Below, one piece after another: positions 10,170 through 20,909 of a stretch of 64,000 bases of DNA. The stretch spans positions 682,001 to 746,000 of the forward strand of contig NC_089176.1 in assembly GCF_947507565.1 (NCBI RefSeq), given 5' to 3'. The position numbers were made by a program, and so were the translations under genes. The DNA is from Oscarella lobularis. Its lineage: Eukaryota; Porifera; Homoscleromorpha; Homosclerophorida; Oscarellidae. Every line of letters begins with the position of its first letter. Position 1 is the first letter of the stretch. The notes under the pieces are model-generated. The model worked only from the letters and a program-made list of their open reading frames with translations, had not been told where the DNA came from and ran no database searches.

Positions 10170-10817
10170 TCAAATCATAGGCGCGCAGATTCTCGCCGCA
10201 AAGAGCTCGCCGATTATCGTGAAAAAGAGAGCCATTATGAAGAGAACGTAGCTCGTGCCCACGTTTGCCGTCGACGTCAGCAGGTAGGCGGCACCGCCTA
10301 TTTCCTCAAACCCGAAACCGGTCGGAAATATCAACGCGGCGAGGCAAAAGGAAACCACTGAATGAGAAAATAGAATGAGTTGAGTACCCCGGATAACCCA
10401 AGAAACCTTACTGCCGAAAAAGGCGATTTTCTGCGCGTTTTCGAGCGATTGCGATCGTCGCGCGAACGAGGCGAAAAGAAAACCGAGTGCCGCGGTCAAT
10501 GCGCCGATTCCCATGATCAGAAAGACGAGCGTGATTTTCCACTGGTAGGGAACTTCGACCCAGCCGCACTGTTCGTTAGAATCGCTTGAGTCCGGTATTT
10601 GGCGACACGAAACAGTCAGGCCGTAACGATTCATGCCTAAGAGGAAGAGACGAGAGACGAGTTTCGGGGTCGAATCGCTCTTGCACGACAATAACTTGCC
10701 TCCGCTACCGTCGAGAGGTTTGAACGTTATCCACCACGGGCTAACAACCGCTGATATTGCAAAAGCGTCCGCTAGGACGAAGAAAACGGCTCCAATCGCA
10801 ACGAACTTGTCCGTCAT
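10170..10817 (-). CDS. MOSMO: Modulator of Smoothened (MOSMO)-like four-TM protein
   Basis: A small claudin-fold four-helix membrane protein. In vertebrates MOSMO works with MEGF8 and MGRN1 to lower surface Smoothened. TM1 is in FVAIGAVFFVLADAFAISA followed by PWWI. TM2 is ITLVFLIMGIGALTAALGF then LFASFARR. TM3 is FCLAALIFPTGFGFEEIGG. TM4 is VGTSYVLFIMALFFTIIG then ELFAARIC near the C-terminus. The extracellular loop has GLTVSC...C. Two short introns are implied. One joins LDG directly to MNRYGLTV. The second, about 60 bp, joins IAFFG to MVSFCLAAL with donor GTAAGG. With both removed, the product is about 170 residues and matches human MOSMO in every helix; the unspliced frame carries two unrelated inserts. 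Confidence 0.85.
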   Translation of the reverse strand: MTDKFVAIGAVFFVLADAFAISAVVSPWWITFKPLDGSGGKLLSCKSDSTPKLVSRLFLLGMNRYGLTVSCRQIPDSSDSNEQCGWVEVPYQWKITLVFLIMGIGALTAALGFLFASFARRSQSLENAQKIAFFGSKVSWVIRGTQLILFSHSVVSFCLAALIFPTGFGFEEIGGAAYLLTSTANVGTSYVLFIMALFFTIIGELFAARICAPMI

Positions 10818-10829
10818 TTGCGTTTAGTT

Positions 10830-11775
10830 AGCGCGCGCTCTAAAGGTTCGAATGAACGCAATCAGCAGTCCTCGCCGTTTGAATCACCGTTATGTAAGCA
10901 ACTTTAATATCTCAGTACCTACGTACACTCGTCCAACACATGCGTACCAGTTCTATTTACTACTAAAGTCCTCAGTTAGGAAGTGTTCTGTCCACTGAGT
11001 GTAGAAAGGGCAGAAAGTTGAAACGCGGTACAAAAAAAATGTTCTAGTTTACGTTACAGTCAGACCTGACAAACAAGATCATTTTCTAGTCATTTTCTAC
11101 ATTTGTCTTTGCTAACCTCTAGGCGTTTTCTCACCCAAAGGCTAGTTGCAAGACAAAGTTAACAGTCTCACTCTAACTTAGTTACACCAAAATCCGGCCA
11201 AGAGGTTTGGAATGGTCGAAGGGAAAAATCGTCTGTCCGGTCATGGGGTTGGAACGGTTAGAAGATCGTTCTAAATGGTTAGAATTTAGAACGAGTTTAC
11301 TTTACCTCTTACAAGCAACGTACATGAAAGTGTAAAAAATTCTCTTCAGGTCCTTTCAACGGCATGCAGGCAGGCTTGCATGTCGTACGTGCTTTGCAGC
11401 AAAGTTTTAGGAGCTAAACGTTCTTGTATTTACACCAAAATCTACACGTAATGGGATTTGCTTACATGTACTTCTATAAATTAAACAGGCTCAGACTGAG
11501 ACAAAAAAAAAACAAGGCGTAAGAAAGAGAGATAGAAAAGAGTCGTCCGCACTCGCGTAATACAAATTCGCATTGTGACGTCACAAAGCAAAACATCGCG
11601 CATGCGTTCAGTATGGACGAATCATATCCCAGCACATTTTATCCGGGTATTGTAGACATCCTATCCTCTTGGAGGGAGCTCTTGGAGGGAACACAAACAA
11701 AATTTTATTTCTTTTCAAATAAACATATAGCAGTGAACACTAAAATCTGCTATAAGTAAGTATGCATTCATTTCA
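10830..11775. other. Intergenic, no gene seen
   Basis: About 950 bp of A/T-rich sequence between MOSMO and the AMP-forming ligase. The left end is the MOSMO promoter. The right end, near 11700, has several AATAAA/TTTATT motifs suitable as the ligase 3' end. No coding exon or RNA gene was recognised. Confidence 0.5.
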
Positions 11776-11779
11776 TAGT

Positions 11780-14042
11780 TCAAAACAGCAGTCCTTGGTG
11801 CCACATGAAGACAAGCACAACGACGGCAGCCAAGAAAAGAAAGATGAATCCGCCACCGATGCCGTACGTGTAAAGAAGCCACACGGCAAAGATGATTGCA
11901 GCAAACGCCATGAGAAATCTCGCCAGCATTCCGCGATCATCCGAGAATAAAGCCGCCATATCCGGCTTCGAATTGTGGCGCCTGTCTCTCGGGACGTAAT
12001 CATACATTCGAAATTCGTCGCAAGGAATCGCTTCCTCTTCCAAAAACGCGGCAATTTCTACGCCAAGACGTCAAATCAGTAAGAAAAAGACGTGCTAGAG
12101 AACAAACCGTCTTTCTTCTCAATAGCGGCATCTCTTGATTTTTCGACGATCAGGTACGTCTTTTCTCCGCGGAAAAAGTACGAAACAAATGTAATTGAAT
12201 CTTTGAATCGGTCGAAGATCTGACGAGAAAAACACGTCATTCACGTGTATCTCCCCTATACGAACATCGCACAAGACAAACCTTTTCTTCGACAAGGACG
12301 GACCAGAATGTAGTGCCGTCTTTTTCCACTTTCCAGGAAGTTCGACCCACCAGCCACACTCTTCCCGCGTCGTCAACGTGACCCGCGTCGCCCGTTTTAA
12401 GCCATTTTTCGCCTTTTCGATCCAGAAGAATACGTGACTTGGCCGCCTGAAAAATAGCGGTGGGAAAGAGGAGCTGAAACATTTTCTGTCAACTCACTGC
12501 TTCAATGTTCACGTGCCATCCAGAAACGACTATCTCTCCATTCACACCTGATGGCACCTCCAAATCTTCAACGGTACCTGTCTGATCTAAACAAAGAAAA
12601 TAACGTATTCCCCGCTCTCTCTCTTCACATGGATATGCAAGAGACTGTCACTGGGCCTGTCTCTTCTAATTTTACCTTTCTCTTCTGCTGTAATCACTTT
12701 CAGATTGCCCTCCAGAAAAGGCATGCCGACGCAATGACCCATGTCTGGAGTCTCTTTCTCCGCATCTATTTTCACCTCAGCGTCGATAAACGCAATAGGC
12801 TCGGCTTCCGTGCTTCCGTACACAATAACCAATTGTCCCAGAGACGTCGCCTTGCGCATGTCGTCGACCATGTGACGATAAACGGGAGCGCCGCCGACGG
12901 AGAGAATTTTGATTGGAAGAGGTCGATTTTTATTCAGACAGTAGGTGCAGAGCCGATGGGCCACGTTGGGCGAGACGGCGCCGTACGTGACGCCAATCTC
13001 GGCCATAGTATTAACGACTACTTCGGGGTCAAACGATTTTATGTTGTTCAGCACGAAGCAAGTTGCTCCAGTCTGAGAACAAAATCATTATGAGTCTATA
13101 TATCTTCCTATCTCCCCTACTTTCTACCTTCATGAAATGTAGAGGCACCATGGTCAGATTCGTGAAACCCACTTCGTCTTTCTCTTCTGAGTACTTCGCG
13201 TCTTCGCGAAACGGCAGGCCCTTCAACTTGGCGTAGCTCTGTGAGATTGCACACGTCTGCAATTGCAAGTAGCTGTGGTCTCTGTAAAGAATCTTTGGCA
13301 TTCCCGTGCTTCCCGTTGTAAACGTAGCCAAGCAGCGAGTAGCACGTGCAACGTCGACGTCGGGAAGACTGGAAGCGTCGACGGGAGTGCGATCAGCTGA
13401 AATCTCAATTTTGATAGGAATGTGTCGAACAGAAGACATCATCCACTAAAATAATATTATATTCTTCCAGTTCTTCTTCTGGCTTATCGTCATGCATACC
13501 TTGAGATACCAATACTTTCCCTTATGTGTAATCCATGCTTTTGGCTTTGCCATATTGATGCAGTGATTCAGTCTCGCCACTCCCATGGCCGGATCAATCA
13601 CAATGATAACAGCTCCTAGAGAAAAAATTTTTTTTCTTTGCCAACCCCGCCTACAACCGGAACTAGATTATTCTTTCGGAATTCTCTCACTTTAAAGCCT
13701 TCCGATTTACTGGTGTACGTGTTTATACCTATTGAGAAGACTGCCAGAATTGCGGCGAAGAAATCTGCAGACGGAGCAATCGTGATGAGAACGTTATCGT
13801 CTTGTACGACTCCGAGCGATTCAAATTCCCGCTTAAGATAGGCAATACGGTAAAGCAGATCGCGATAGGACAGGCGATCTTCGCCAATTGCCTGTGGATA
13901 AAGAGAAAAGATGATGCAATTTAGTCCAGGTTCGTCAAAAGGTCGCAAAGGCCTATGCACATACAAAGCACAGCTTATCTGGCGTTCTTTTCGCGTTTTC
14001 AACAACGAGCGACGCAAAGTTCGACTCCGTTCTTTGCGACAT
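11780..14042 (-). CDS. OleC-like AMP-forming acyl ligase with C-terminal membrane anchor
   Basis: ANL-superfamily adenylating enzyme. Exon 1 starts at 14042 (MSQRTESNFASLVVENAKRT, donor after KLCF). Exon 2 holds LSYRDLLYRIAYLKREFESL and DDNVLITIAPSADFFAAILA. Then come VIVIDPAMGVARLNHCINMA, P-loop motif A3 TTGSTGMPKILYRD, the GAPVYRH region, A5 VYGSTEAEPIA, A7 WLKTGDAGHVDDAGRVWLVG and A10 VPRDRRHNSKPDMAAL, with Lys as the usual catalytic residue. The IDPAMG, GSTEAEP and RHNSK variants recall bacterial OleC (beta-lactone synthetase of head-to-head hydrocarbon synthesis) and related fatty-acid ligases more than ordinary acyl-CoA synthetases. That substrate inference is tentative. The last exon ends with two hydrophobic helices (FLMAFAAIIFAVWLLYTYG; IFLFLAAVVVLVFMW), so the enzyme is likely tail-anchored. 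About seven short introns. Divergent from MORN2. Confidence 0.75.
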
Positions 14043-14095
14043 TTTTCTTGTTGTCTAGCGCACGCGCCTAGCGTCACGCGTATCCAAGCGTCTCC
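14043..14095. promoter_or_regulatory. 53-bp divergent promoter between ligase and MORN2
   Basis: The inferred start codons of the minus-strand ligase (14042) and plus-strand MORN2 (14096) are 53 bp apart, so the core promoters must overlap or lie within transcribed leaders. The same arrangement was copied to 19801-19853. Confidence 0.55.
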
Positions 14096-14856
14096 ATGCC
14101 AGGTGTGATGCCGTCTTTTCCACAATTTCCTTCTCTCTAACTGGCTCTCTTTAGGCAAAGACAAGAAGAGCAAAGGCGCTTCGAACGGTTAGAAACGCAT
14201 TTGATGTCGCATAGCGCCTTCGAGAGCAGAATTCGGCTCTAGTCTCCTCCGATTCGACTCAAGTCGGCGTCTACGTCTTCGCGAACGGAGAGAAATACGG
14301 TACGATATCGAAATGGATAAGAAAATTCCTTCTCTATTCAACTCGACGCTACAGAAGGAGAGTATCGAGCTTGCGAAGGGTTTATCGAACGAGACGGAAA
14401 AGGGACGCAGTATTCGACGGATGGAAGTCGATATACGGGCGATTGGGTGAAAGATGAAATGCACGGAAGTGGTGAGGCAATTCTTAGGAGAAAGACGGCG
14501 AGATTGACGTTTTTTCTATGAAGGAACTGCTGTATATGCTTCAGGGTCTGCTTACGAGGTAAGAGAGAACATAGTTTAATTGGAATAAATTGTATGCGTA
14601 TGAATCAAGGGAAACTTTTCTCACAATGAATATTGCGGCGAGGGAACCTATATCTGGCCTGATGGGTCCTGTCTAAAGGGAATGTTCAAAAATGGAAAGT
14701 GAGGCATCATCCTCTTCGTTTTTTTTTCTGGGCGTTTGACTTCAGCAAAAATTCACTAGACCCACCGGCCAAGGAGAGTTCATCGATTCCAAAGGAAGAG
14801 CGTGGAGCGGAAACATAACCGGAAAATTGTCCGAGCTTAGACTGAAACTCACGTAG
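14096..14856 (+). CDS. MORN2: MORN repeat-containing protein 2
   Basis: MORN-repeat protein. In mammals MORN2 is linked to LC3-associated phagocytosis and to germ cells. Inferred splicing: exon 1 ATGCCAG at 14096; exon 2 GKDKKSKGASN; exon 3 after CTCTAG gives SSDSTQVGVYVFANGEKY. Next come EGEYRACEGFIERDGKGTQY and STDGSRYTGDWVKDEMHGSG, then FYEGTAVYASGSAYE and GNFSHNEYCGEGTYIWPDG. The C-terminus is TRPTGQGEFIDSKGRAWSGN then KLSELRLKLT, with the stop at 14854-14856. Four to five MORN units (Y.G....G.G....) are followed by the family's distinctive G.GE..D..G..W.GN....LKLKL ending. Junctions at all introns keep frame in this copy, unlike the duplicate at 19854-20604. Confidence 0.75.
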
Positions 14857-14859
14857 GCA

Positions 14860-15238
14860 AACTAAGAAATAAGTGTTTACGCATGCTAGGAAATAAAGGT
14901 AAGATATTATAATATTTAAGAGCAACGAAGAAGATGAGGGTGGAGGGAGGGAGGGAGGCATGTATTCACACTTTATATATAAAAAAATGCAGCGTTAGCG
15001 AAATCTACCGCAAGGCGTGTGTGAGCATGCTAGAGTCGTCAAACCCTCTATGGTCAAACCGCTGAGACAGCACCACCACGAATGACGTCACCGGAAATCG
15101 TTTACAAAAGCCCTATTGTTTTCCAGCTTCACATGCAGAGGCGAGCTCGAAAAATGACGTCACAGTCCAAGCGAATAAAAAGGAGCGTCACTTGAGCGAA
15201 GTTGCCAGTCGCGACGGGATCCGCGTGGGGGATCGATC
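14860..15238 (+). promoter_or_regulatory. Upstream region of the macroglobulin-like gene: two CRE sites and a TATA-like box
   Basis: The stretch before the start codon at 15239 contains two exact TGACGTCA octamers (15083-15090 and 15155-15162) and an A/T-rich AATAAAAAGG at 15174-15183, about 55 bp before the ATG. The pattern suggests an inducible CREB/ATF-type promoter with a TATA element. The left part holds the MORN2 3' end and a GGGA-repeat near 14945-14958. Confidence 0.5.
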
Positions 15239-18200
15239 ATGCAAACACGACGTCTCTGCATTCTAGTCTTCTTCGTCTTCTCAAGCGTCGTCGCTGAGTT
15301 GGAACAAGGTCACAGTGTTGCCGGCGGCGATTCGGAAGAAGAAGAAGAAGGTCGCGGTGCCGTTTACACTGCTGGTGGCGATATCCGCGTTTCGGGCGGC
15401 GATTTTCGCCCAACTCCAGAGCCTCTTTCACCGTACGGAAAACGCGATAACTTTTCAGCGAAATAAAATTTAGTTGTCTAGACCCAATTTCAATACTCCG
15501 TACGGATACCAGATTATTTCTCAGAGTCGCGCTACAGCCGGCGAGACTGTCACCGTCACCGTTCACGCTAGGGGAGCGGAGAAGCGAAAGAATTATTGGC
15601 CGCTCAATGTGACTATCGATATTGTAAACGGGACAAAAATTTTGGTCGACTCCTCGGCGCGAACCTTGAGTCAGGGGCAGTCGGCTGTTTTCACTCTGGA
15701 GGTGAAAATGAAGTGGTTAGCTAATTTATTAATTATGTGCGTATCGTAGCTTCCGAAATCGACTCCCGCCGGCTTTTATGTAATTCGCGTTCGAATGACT
15801 TCGAACAAAGGAGAATCGGAGACGTTTCTCGCGAGATTGACCATTTCGTCTCCCAGCCGAACTATCTTGGTCCAAACCGATAAACAATTATACAGGCCAG
15901 GCGACACGGGTGAGAGAAAGCGTGGCATCGCCGAAGAAATTCTAATCTAAGCTTCGGTGCATGGTTAGTTTTGGGCAGAGCTATTATTATGAATTCGGAC
16001 TTGACGGGAATTACAGGGAAGACGACATTTGAGATCAAGGTCAGTAGTAATAATATTGCAGCGACTCGCGTATTTACATTCAACGCCGGATAGCTTCAGA
16101 ATCCCGCAAGGGCTACGGTGGCTCTATACGAGACTACGACTCTGTCGGGTAAGTCATCATCTCAATGAAAATTTTCGTCTTTATTCTCCAATCGAAGGAG
16201 TTGCTGGCTTTAATTTTTCCTTGATTGCCGAGTCGATGCTCGGTGAATATCGAGTTTGCGTCACGCACGAAGTACGCGAACGTCTTCGATATATTAATTA
16301 ATTAATTAATAACCTGTCATTACACTAATTGGCATTTCTAAGGATCGCGACGATTGTTCCTTTTTCAGAGTCGAAAATTTCGGCAAGACCTAAATTGATT
16401 GGAACAGTTCGCTTCTCTAAACCCTAATTTACTTCTATAGACGTTCCTATGCTTTCATGTTCTATTGCTTCCAAGGACGATCACCTGCCCTGCTTCGGAT
16501 CAGACAGTGGAGATCGAAATATTCGTCGAAAAGTCTGCTACACTGTCTCCGCCAGGTGCTTCGAAATAATCGCTTTAATTAACGAAACGATAATGACGTT
16601 GAATATAACGACTAAGAAATGCTCGCGGTCAGAAGGTAAAAGGCAGGATTTCAGCTACGGCTGCTATTGCATCGCGAAATGCGTGTCCCAATTCAAAGCA
16701 AATTGTTAAAGACGACGTGAGTTTAATTAATTAATTAAAATTGATAACATTTCACTTTGATTTTTAGATTAACGGCGTCAAAACCGTGTGTATCGACGTT
16801 TGTTCGAGTTCGTATGTTTGCTACGATGAAGTTCGTCTCGAAGCGAACGTGACCGATTCGACCGGAAATGAAGTGGCTTGTCAAGGAACGACTTCAATTG
16901 AAATTTTAGGCAGTCCGTACTTTCTTGAAATCGAAGACAGCCAAGACGACTCGTTCTATCCGTGCGAAACTTCACGATACAGCGTAAACAAAAAGCAAAA
17001 TTACTATTGATTCTCTCTATATCTTTTTCTTCTCAGATTAAAACGACTACGTTTGCAAGGAAACCTTACGCCGGCGCGACGGTGAATTTCACCTGTCAAG
17101 CACTGATGAAAAACGACGAAGACGACGTGTGCGGACCCGACTCGAAAGAGATTTTCTCTTTGATTAAAACGACGGGAAGCGACGGACGAGCCAAATTTGA
17201 ATTCTGCGCGCCGTGCAACGCTCTTGAAATCACCTGTTCAGTAAGACTGTTCAAGAAAAAACATTGCCTTTCATGGTATGTTTTCTCAGGCTGATGCCGT
17301 CAACGAGTCAGCCAACGTTCTCAGCGTTTATCGCAAGAGAGTGATGATCTACTCTCCGGAACGCGTTCTTTTACAGCCTTGGAAGCCCGCGCGATCTTTA
17401 CCTTTAAAAGTCGGGTCGATGGCTAAGTTGCGCGCCTTCTTGACTCACCCGCGACAAGCTGAAGTCTTCGTAAGAGCTAGACATTTTCGGAAATAAATAA
17501 TTAATTTTCGACGTGGACAAGGTTATGAATGGGGGCACAGTTCTGCGTACGCTGTCGTGTCGACCGAAGAGGATTGTTGCTGGACTTGTCGGCAAGCCTG
17601 ACGTGTGCGATAAAGGCGGACGTCAGTTTCAATATTACTGCTTACTTCGTTTCGTCGTGACACCAGCGATGGCGCCTAAAGTGATTATTGTCTTTAGTCA
17701 AAAGGATTTGTCCGGTGACGTCTACACTTGGTCTGTTGCGTCTCGTCCGAAAAATACGGTACATCTGAAATTCTTGACGTTATTTAATATTCGTCATCTA
17801 AGGCTTTTTACAGTTGAGTTTGAAATTCAGCAAGTCTCAGGTTAAACCAGGAAAAGATGCGATTCTAAAGATTCAAGCAGCCGAAGGCTCTTCAGTGTCA
17901 ATTCTAGCAATAGATCAAAGCAGCCACTCTCAGCTAGCCGACGTACAACGAAGCAGCAGGCTCAATACATATACGTATGTATTAGCAATTTAGTTTTACG
18001 ACAAGATTTTTAGCCGTCGAGCGATAGATTTGACTCCTCTCCTTTCACTCATTTGCCTCGTGAATTCTACGAATGCGGAGCCGCGGACCATTGGTACTGC
18101 TACTGCGAAACGTACGGATGCAGCAGCGAAGGAAGTTCAACGACAGACGGTCGTGCAAAGAAGGTGTCGAGATAGGGCGCACTTTTGAATTTAACTATTA

Positions 18201-19320
18201 TCGCAAAAAAAATCCAGAGCGCTGATAATTCAACTATTCCGCCACCCTGTGCGGGTTCGAAATGTATCGAGAGCGTGTGCCGTCTGGTAGGAAAATGTCA
18301 GTATGTGTCTACCCTCAGCTTTCTCAAGGTGTCCAATTTTTTCAACATACATTACGCGATTTAACAGTACGTTACTAAGGCTGCTGGTTTGGACGTTCTG
18401 AGTAATTTTAAGCCAAAAGCACCAGTCTGTGCAAAGCCAAAGCCAAAGAAGGGTTACAGTTGCTGTCGTACGTATACATATTTATTTTATTAAGAGTGTC
18501 CTATTCCCGACTTATGTTTCAGCCTTTCGTATTGGTGATTCAGACGCGGAGATTGTGGGGGGAGTTGACAGCACCGATTTCGGTAGCGACGCTGTTTTGA
18601 GACAACCAATCATTTACCCCAAAACTTGGATTTGGACTGACATTCAATTGGAGTAAAATCTTTCAAAGAACCTACAATGAATATTTTCTGTATGATAACG
18701 ATTTTGCAGGCCAAACGTCAGCAAACGCAATCTAGCGTTTACTGTTCCCGAAGAAATAACGACTTGGACTGTTAGCGGTTTTGCTTTGTCGAGCGTCAAT
18801 GCAATCAATTTCGCAACTCCTGCATCCCTTCGAGTTTTTCAGCCCTTTGTCGTGTCGTTAACGGTTCCCCCGTCGGCGACCAGAGGCGAAAGAGTCGAAG
18901 TGCGCGCCACAGTTTTCAATTATCTCGACGATTCTCTAACGGTGAGAATTTTCTCTCTCCCCTTTGTTTTGCTTTGAAACGAATAAGGCTGGTTTAGGTT
19001 TACGTTAGATTGAACTTCGATTCAAAAGAAATCAATGTCGTGGAGTCCGAATTGGATAGGAAAATGACGTCCAGGCGCAAATTGGAAGTGCCGGAGAACG
19101 AATCTCGCTCTACCACCTATTTTCTAACTCCACTGAAAATTGGCTGTGTGCTAATTGAGTGCACAGCTAAATCTCAGGGAACCGCAGACACAGACGTCAA
19201 AGCGCTTTCGGTTCAGGTAAGGATGAATGTTTTTGTAGAGGAATAATTAGATAGGTTTTTTTTCCGAAGCCCGGGGACGCGCCAAGTCAGGAAGGACCTC
19301 CTTCTCTTCCACCATCATGA
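15239..19320 (+). CDS. Alpha-2-macroglobulin/thioester-family protein, truncated before the thioester domain
   Basis: Secreted protease-inhibitor/complement family. Signal peptide RRLCILVFFVFSSVVA, then an acidic Glu-rich leader. Successive exons encode macroglobulin (MG) domains: TAGETVTVTVHARGAEK; TILVQTDKQLYRPGDT, the family's hallmark MG2 start; VAGFNFSLIAESMLGEYRV; TVNFTCQALMKND. A Cys-rich bait-like stretch around 18060-18320 follows (ECGAADHWYCYCETYGC), then the A2M domain IIYPKTWIWTDIQLE and LAFTVPEEITTWTVSGFALS, and the next MG segment ending VKALSVQ at about 19215. The expected thioester domain (GCGEQ), CUB and receptor-binding domains are absent. After a donor, the frame can run into VFFPKPGDAPSQEG and stops at 19318-19320, inside duplicated ATM-flank sequence. 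Full family members are about 1,400-1,800 residues, so this is a 5' portion: a truncated or dying gene, or an unusual short form. Confidence 0.75.
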
Positions 19321-19504
19321 ACTTTGCCGCGATTTCTGTTTCTCACTTATGCATCTTTGAGCACAACTGTGTGAGTAGGTTTTAGATGCGTCTGCGAGTG
19401 CAAAACAAATTTGATTGGCTTCTTCTCACGTGCCACATGACACTTTGACGAGAACAGACACCAGTTAGTCTTTTTCAGGCGGCACCAAAAACCCTGCCTG
19501 ATGA

Positions 19505-19800
19505 AGCCTGCCAGAATTGCGGCGAAGAAATCTGCAGACGGAGCAATCGTGATGAGAACGTTATCGTCTTGTACGACTCCGAGCGATTCAAATTCCCGCT
19601 TAAGATAGGCAATACGGTAAAGCAGATCGCGATAGGATAGGCCAATTGCCTGTGGAGAAAGAGAAATGATGATGCAATTTAGTTCAGGTTCGTCAAAAGG
19701 TCGCAAAGGCCTATGCACATACAAAGCACAGCTTATCTGGCGTTCTTTTCGCGTTTTAAACAACGAGCGACGCAAAGTTCGACTCCATTCTTTGCGACAT
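19505..19800 (-). pseudogene. Truncated copy of the ligase 5' exons
   Basis: The copy keeps the ligase start (ATG at 19800), exon 1 and most of exon 2 (YRDLLYRIAYLKREFESL, IAPSADFFAAILA). It then runs straight into ATM-flank sequence at about 19503 instead of the exon-2 end. The GEDR residues before LSYRD are lost by a small deletion. No adenylation core is present downstream on this strand, so it cannot make an enzyme. Confidence 0.8.
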
Positions 19801-19853
19801 TCTTCTTGTTGTCTAGCGCACGCGCCTAGCGTCACGCGTATCCAAGCGTCTCC

Positions 19854-20604
19854 ATGCCAGGTGTGATGCCGTCTTTTTCCACAATTTCCTTCTCTCTAAC
19901 TGGCTCTCTTTAGGCAAAGACAAGAAGAGCAAAGGCGCTTCGAACGGTTAGAAACGCATTTGATGTCGCATAGCGCCTTCGAGAGCAGAACTCGGCTCTA
20001 GTCTCCTCCGATTCAAGTCGGCGTCTACGTCTTCGCGAACGGAGAGAAATACGGTACGATATCGAAATGGATAAGAAAATTCCTTCTCTATTCAACTCGA
20101 CGCTACAGAAGGAGAGTATCGAGCTTGTGAAGGGTTTACCGAACGAGACGGAAAAGGGACGCAGTATTCGACGGATGGAAGTCGATATACGGGCGATTGG
20201 GTAAAAGACGAAATGCACGGAAGCGGTGGGGTAATTCTTAGGAGAAAGACGGCGAGATTGACGTTTTTTCTATGAAGGAACTGCTGTATATGCTTCAGGG
20301 TCTGTTTACGAGAGGTAAGAGAGAACATAGTTTAATTGGAATAAATTATATGCGTATGAATCAAGGGAAACTTTTCTCACAATGAATATTGCGGCGAGGG
20401 AACCTATATCTGGCCCGATGGGTCCTGTCTAAAGGGAATGTTCAAAAATGGAAAGTGAGGCATCATACTCTTCGTTTTTGTTTTGACTTTAGCAAGAATG
20501 CACTTAGACCCACCGGCCAAGGAGAGTTCGTCGATTCCAAGGGAAGAGCGTGGAGCGGTAACATAACCGGAAAATTGTGCGAGCTTAGACTGAAACTCAC
20601 GTAG
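19854..20604 (+). pseudogene. MORN2 copy with frame-disrupting indels
   Basis: Near-identical to 14096-14856, but the exon after CTCTAG has lost 5 nt (gattcaagtcgg versus gattcgactcaagtcgg). An extra AG precedes the donor after the SAY codons (about 20313), and one extra base sits at the start of the last exon (about 20502). With the intron positions of the intact copy, the 5-nt loss shifts frame and leads to a stop. The terminal GQGEFVDSKGRAWSGN segment remains readable. Confidence 0.75.
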
Positions 20605-20745
20605 AGAAATAAGTACGCATGCTGGGAAATAAAGGTAAGGTAGTGAGCCGACCACCGCAGTTGTACGGGGTGGCAAACGCAGTTTGCGAGCCCGTATAAC
20701 GGCGAGGGAGGCTCTCTCAAACGTGAAGTTAGGGCCGGAAGTGTA

Positions 20746-20750
<5 letters not shown>

Positions 20751-20806
<56 letters not shown>

Positions 20807-20833
20807 GCCTGTCTGTCTGTCTGTCTGTCTGTC
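20751..20833. repeat. (GTCT)n microsatellite
   Basis: About 20 tandem GTCT units with one CTGCC interruption and one terminal variant. It lies at the left side of the segment that interrupts the duplicated block. Confidence 0.95.
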
Positions 20834-20909
20834 GGTCACGCTATTGTGACGTCACTTAGGAAAAACCTTTACTTCGTAAAAGCGCATGCGCAACATAGGG
20901 TCCAAAACG

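Larger units (their letters stand above)
19275..20640. repeat. Mosaic segmental duplication (ATM 5' flank joined to ligase/MORN2 head-to-head region)
   Basis: 19275-19503 matches 26270-26545, the region just upstream of ATM, with several small deletions (for example shared gacgcgccaa.tcaggaagg and gcctgatgaag/gcctgataaag). From about 19505 the sequence switches, at a short CTGCC-type overlap, to match 13740-14880. This second part carries the first ligase exons, the 53-bp divergent promoter and MORN2 at very high identity. Homology to the 14885-14970 segment resumes at about 23043-23125, so the copied block once extended further. Confidence 0.85.
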
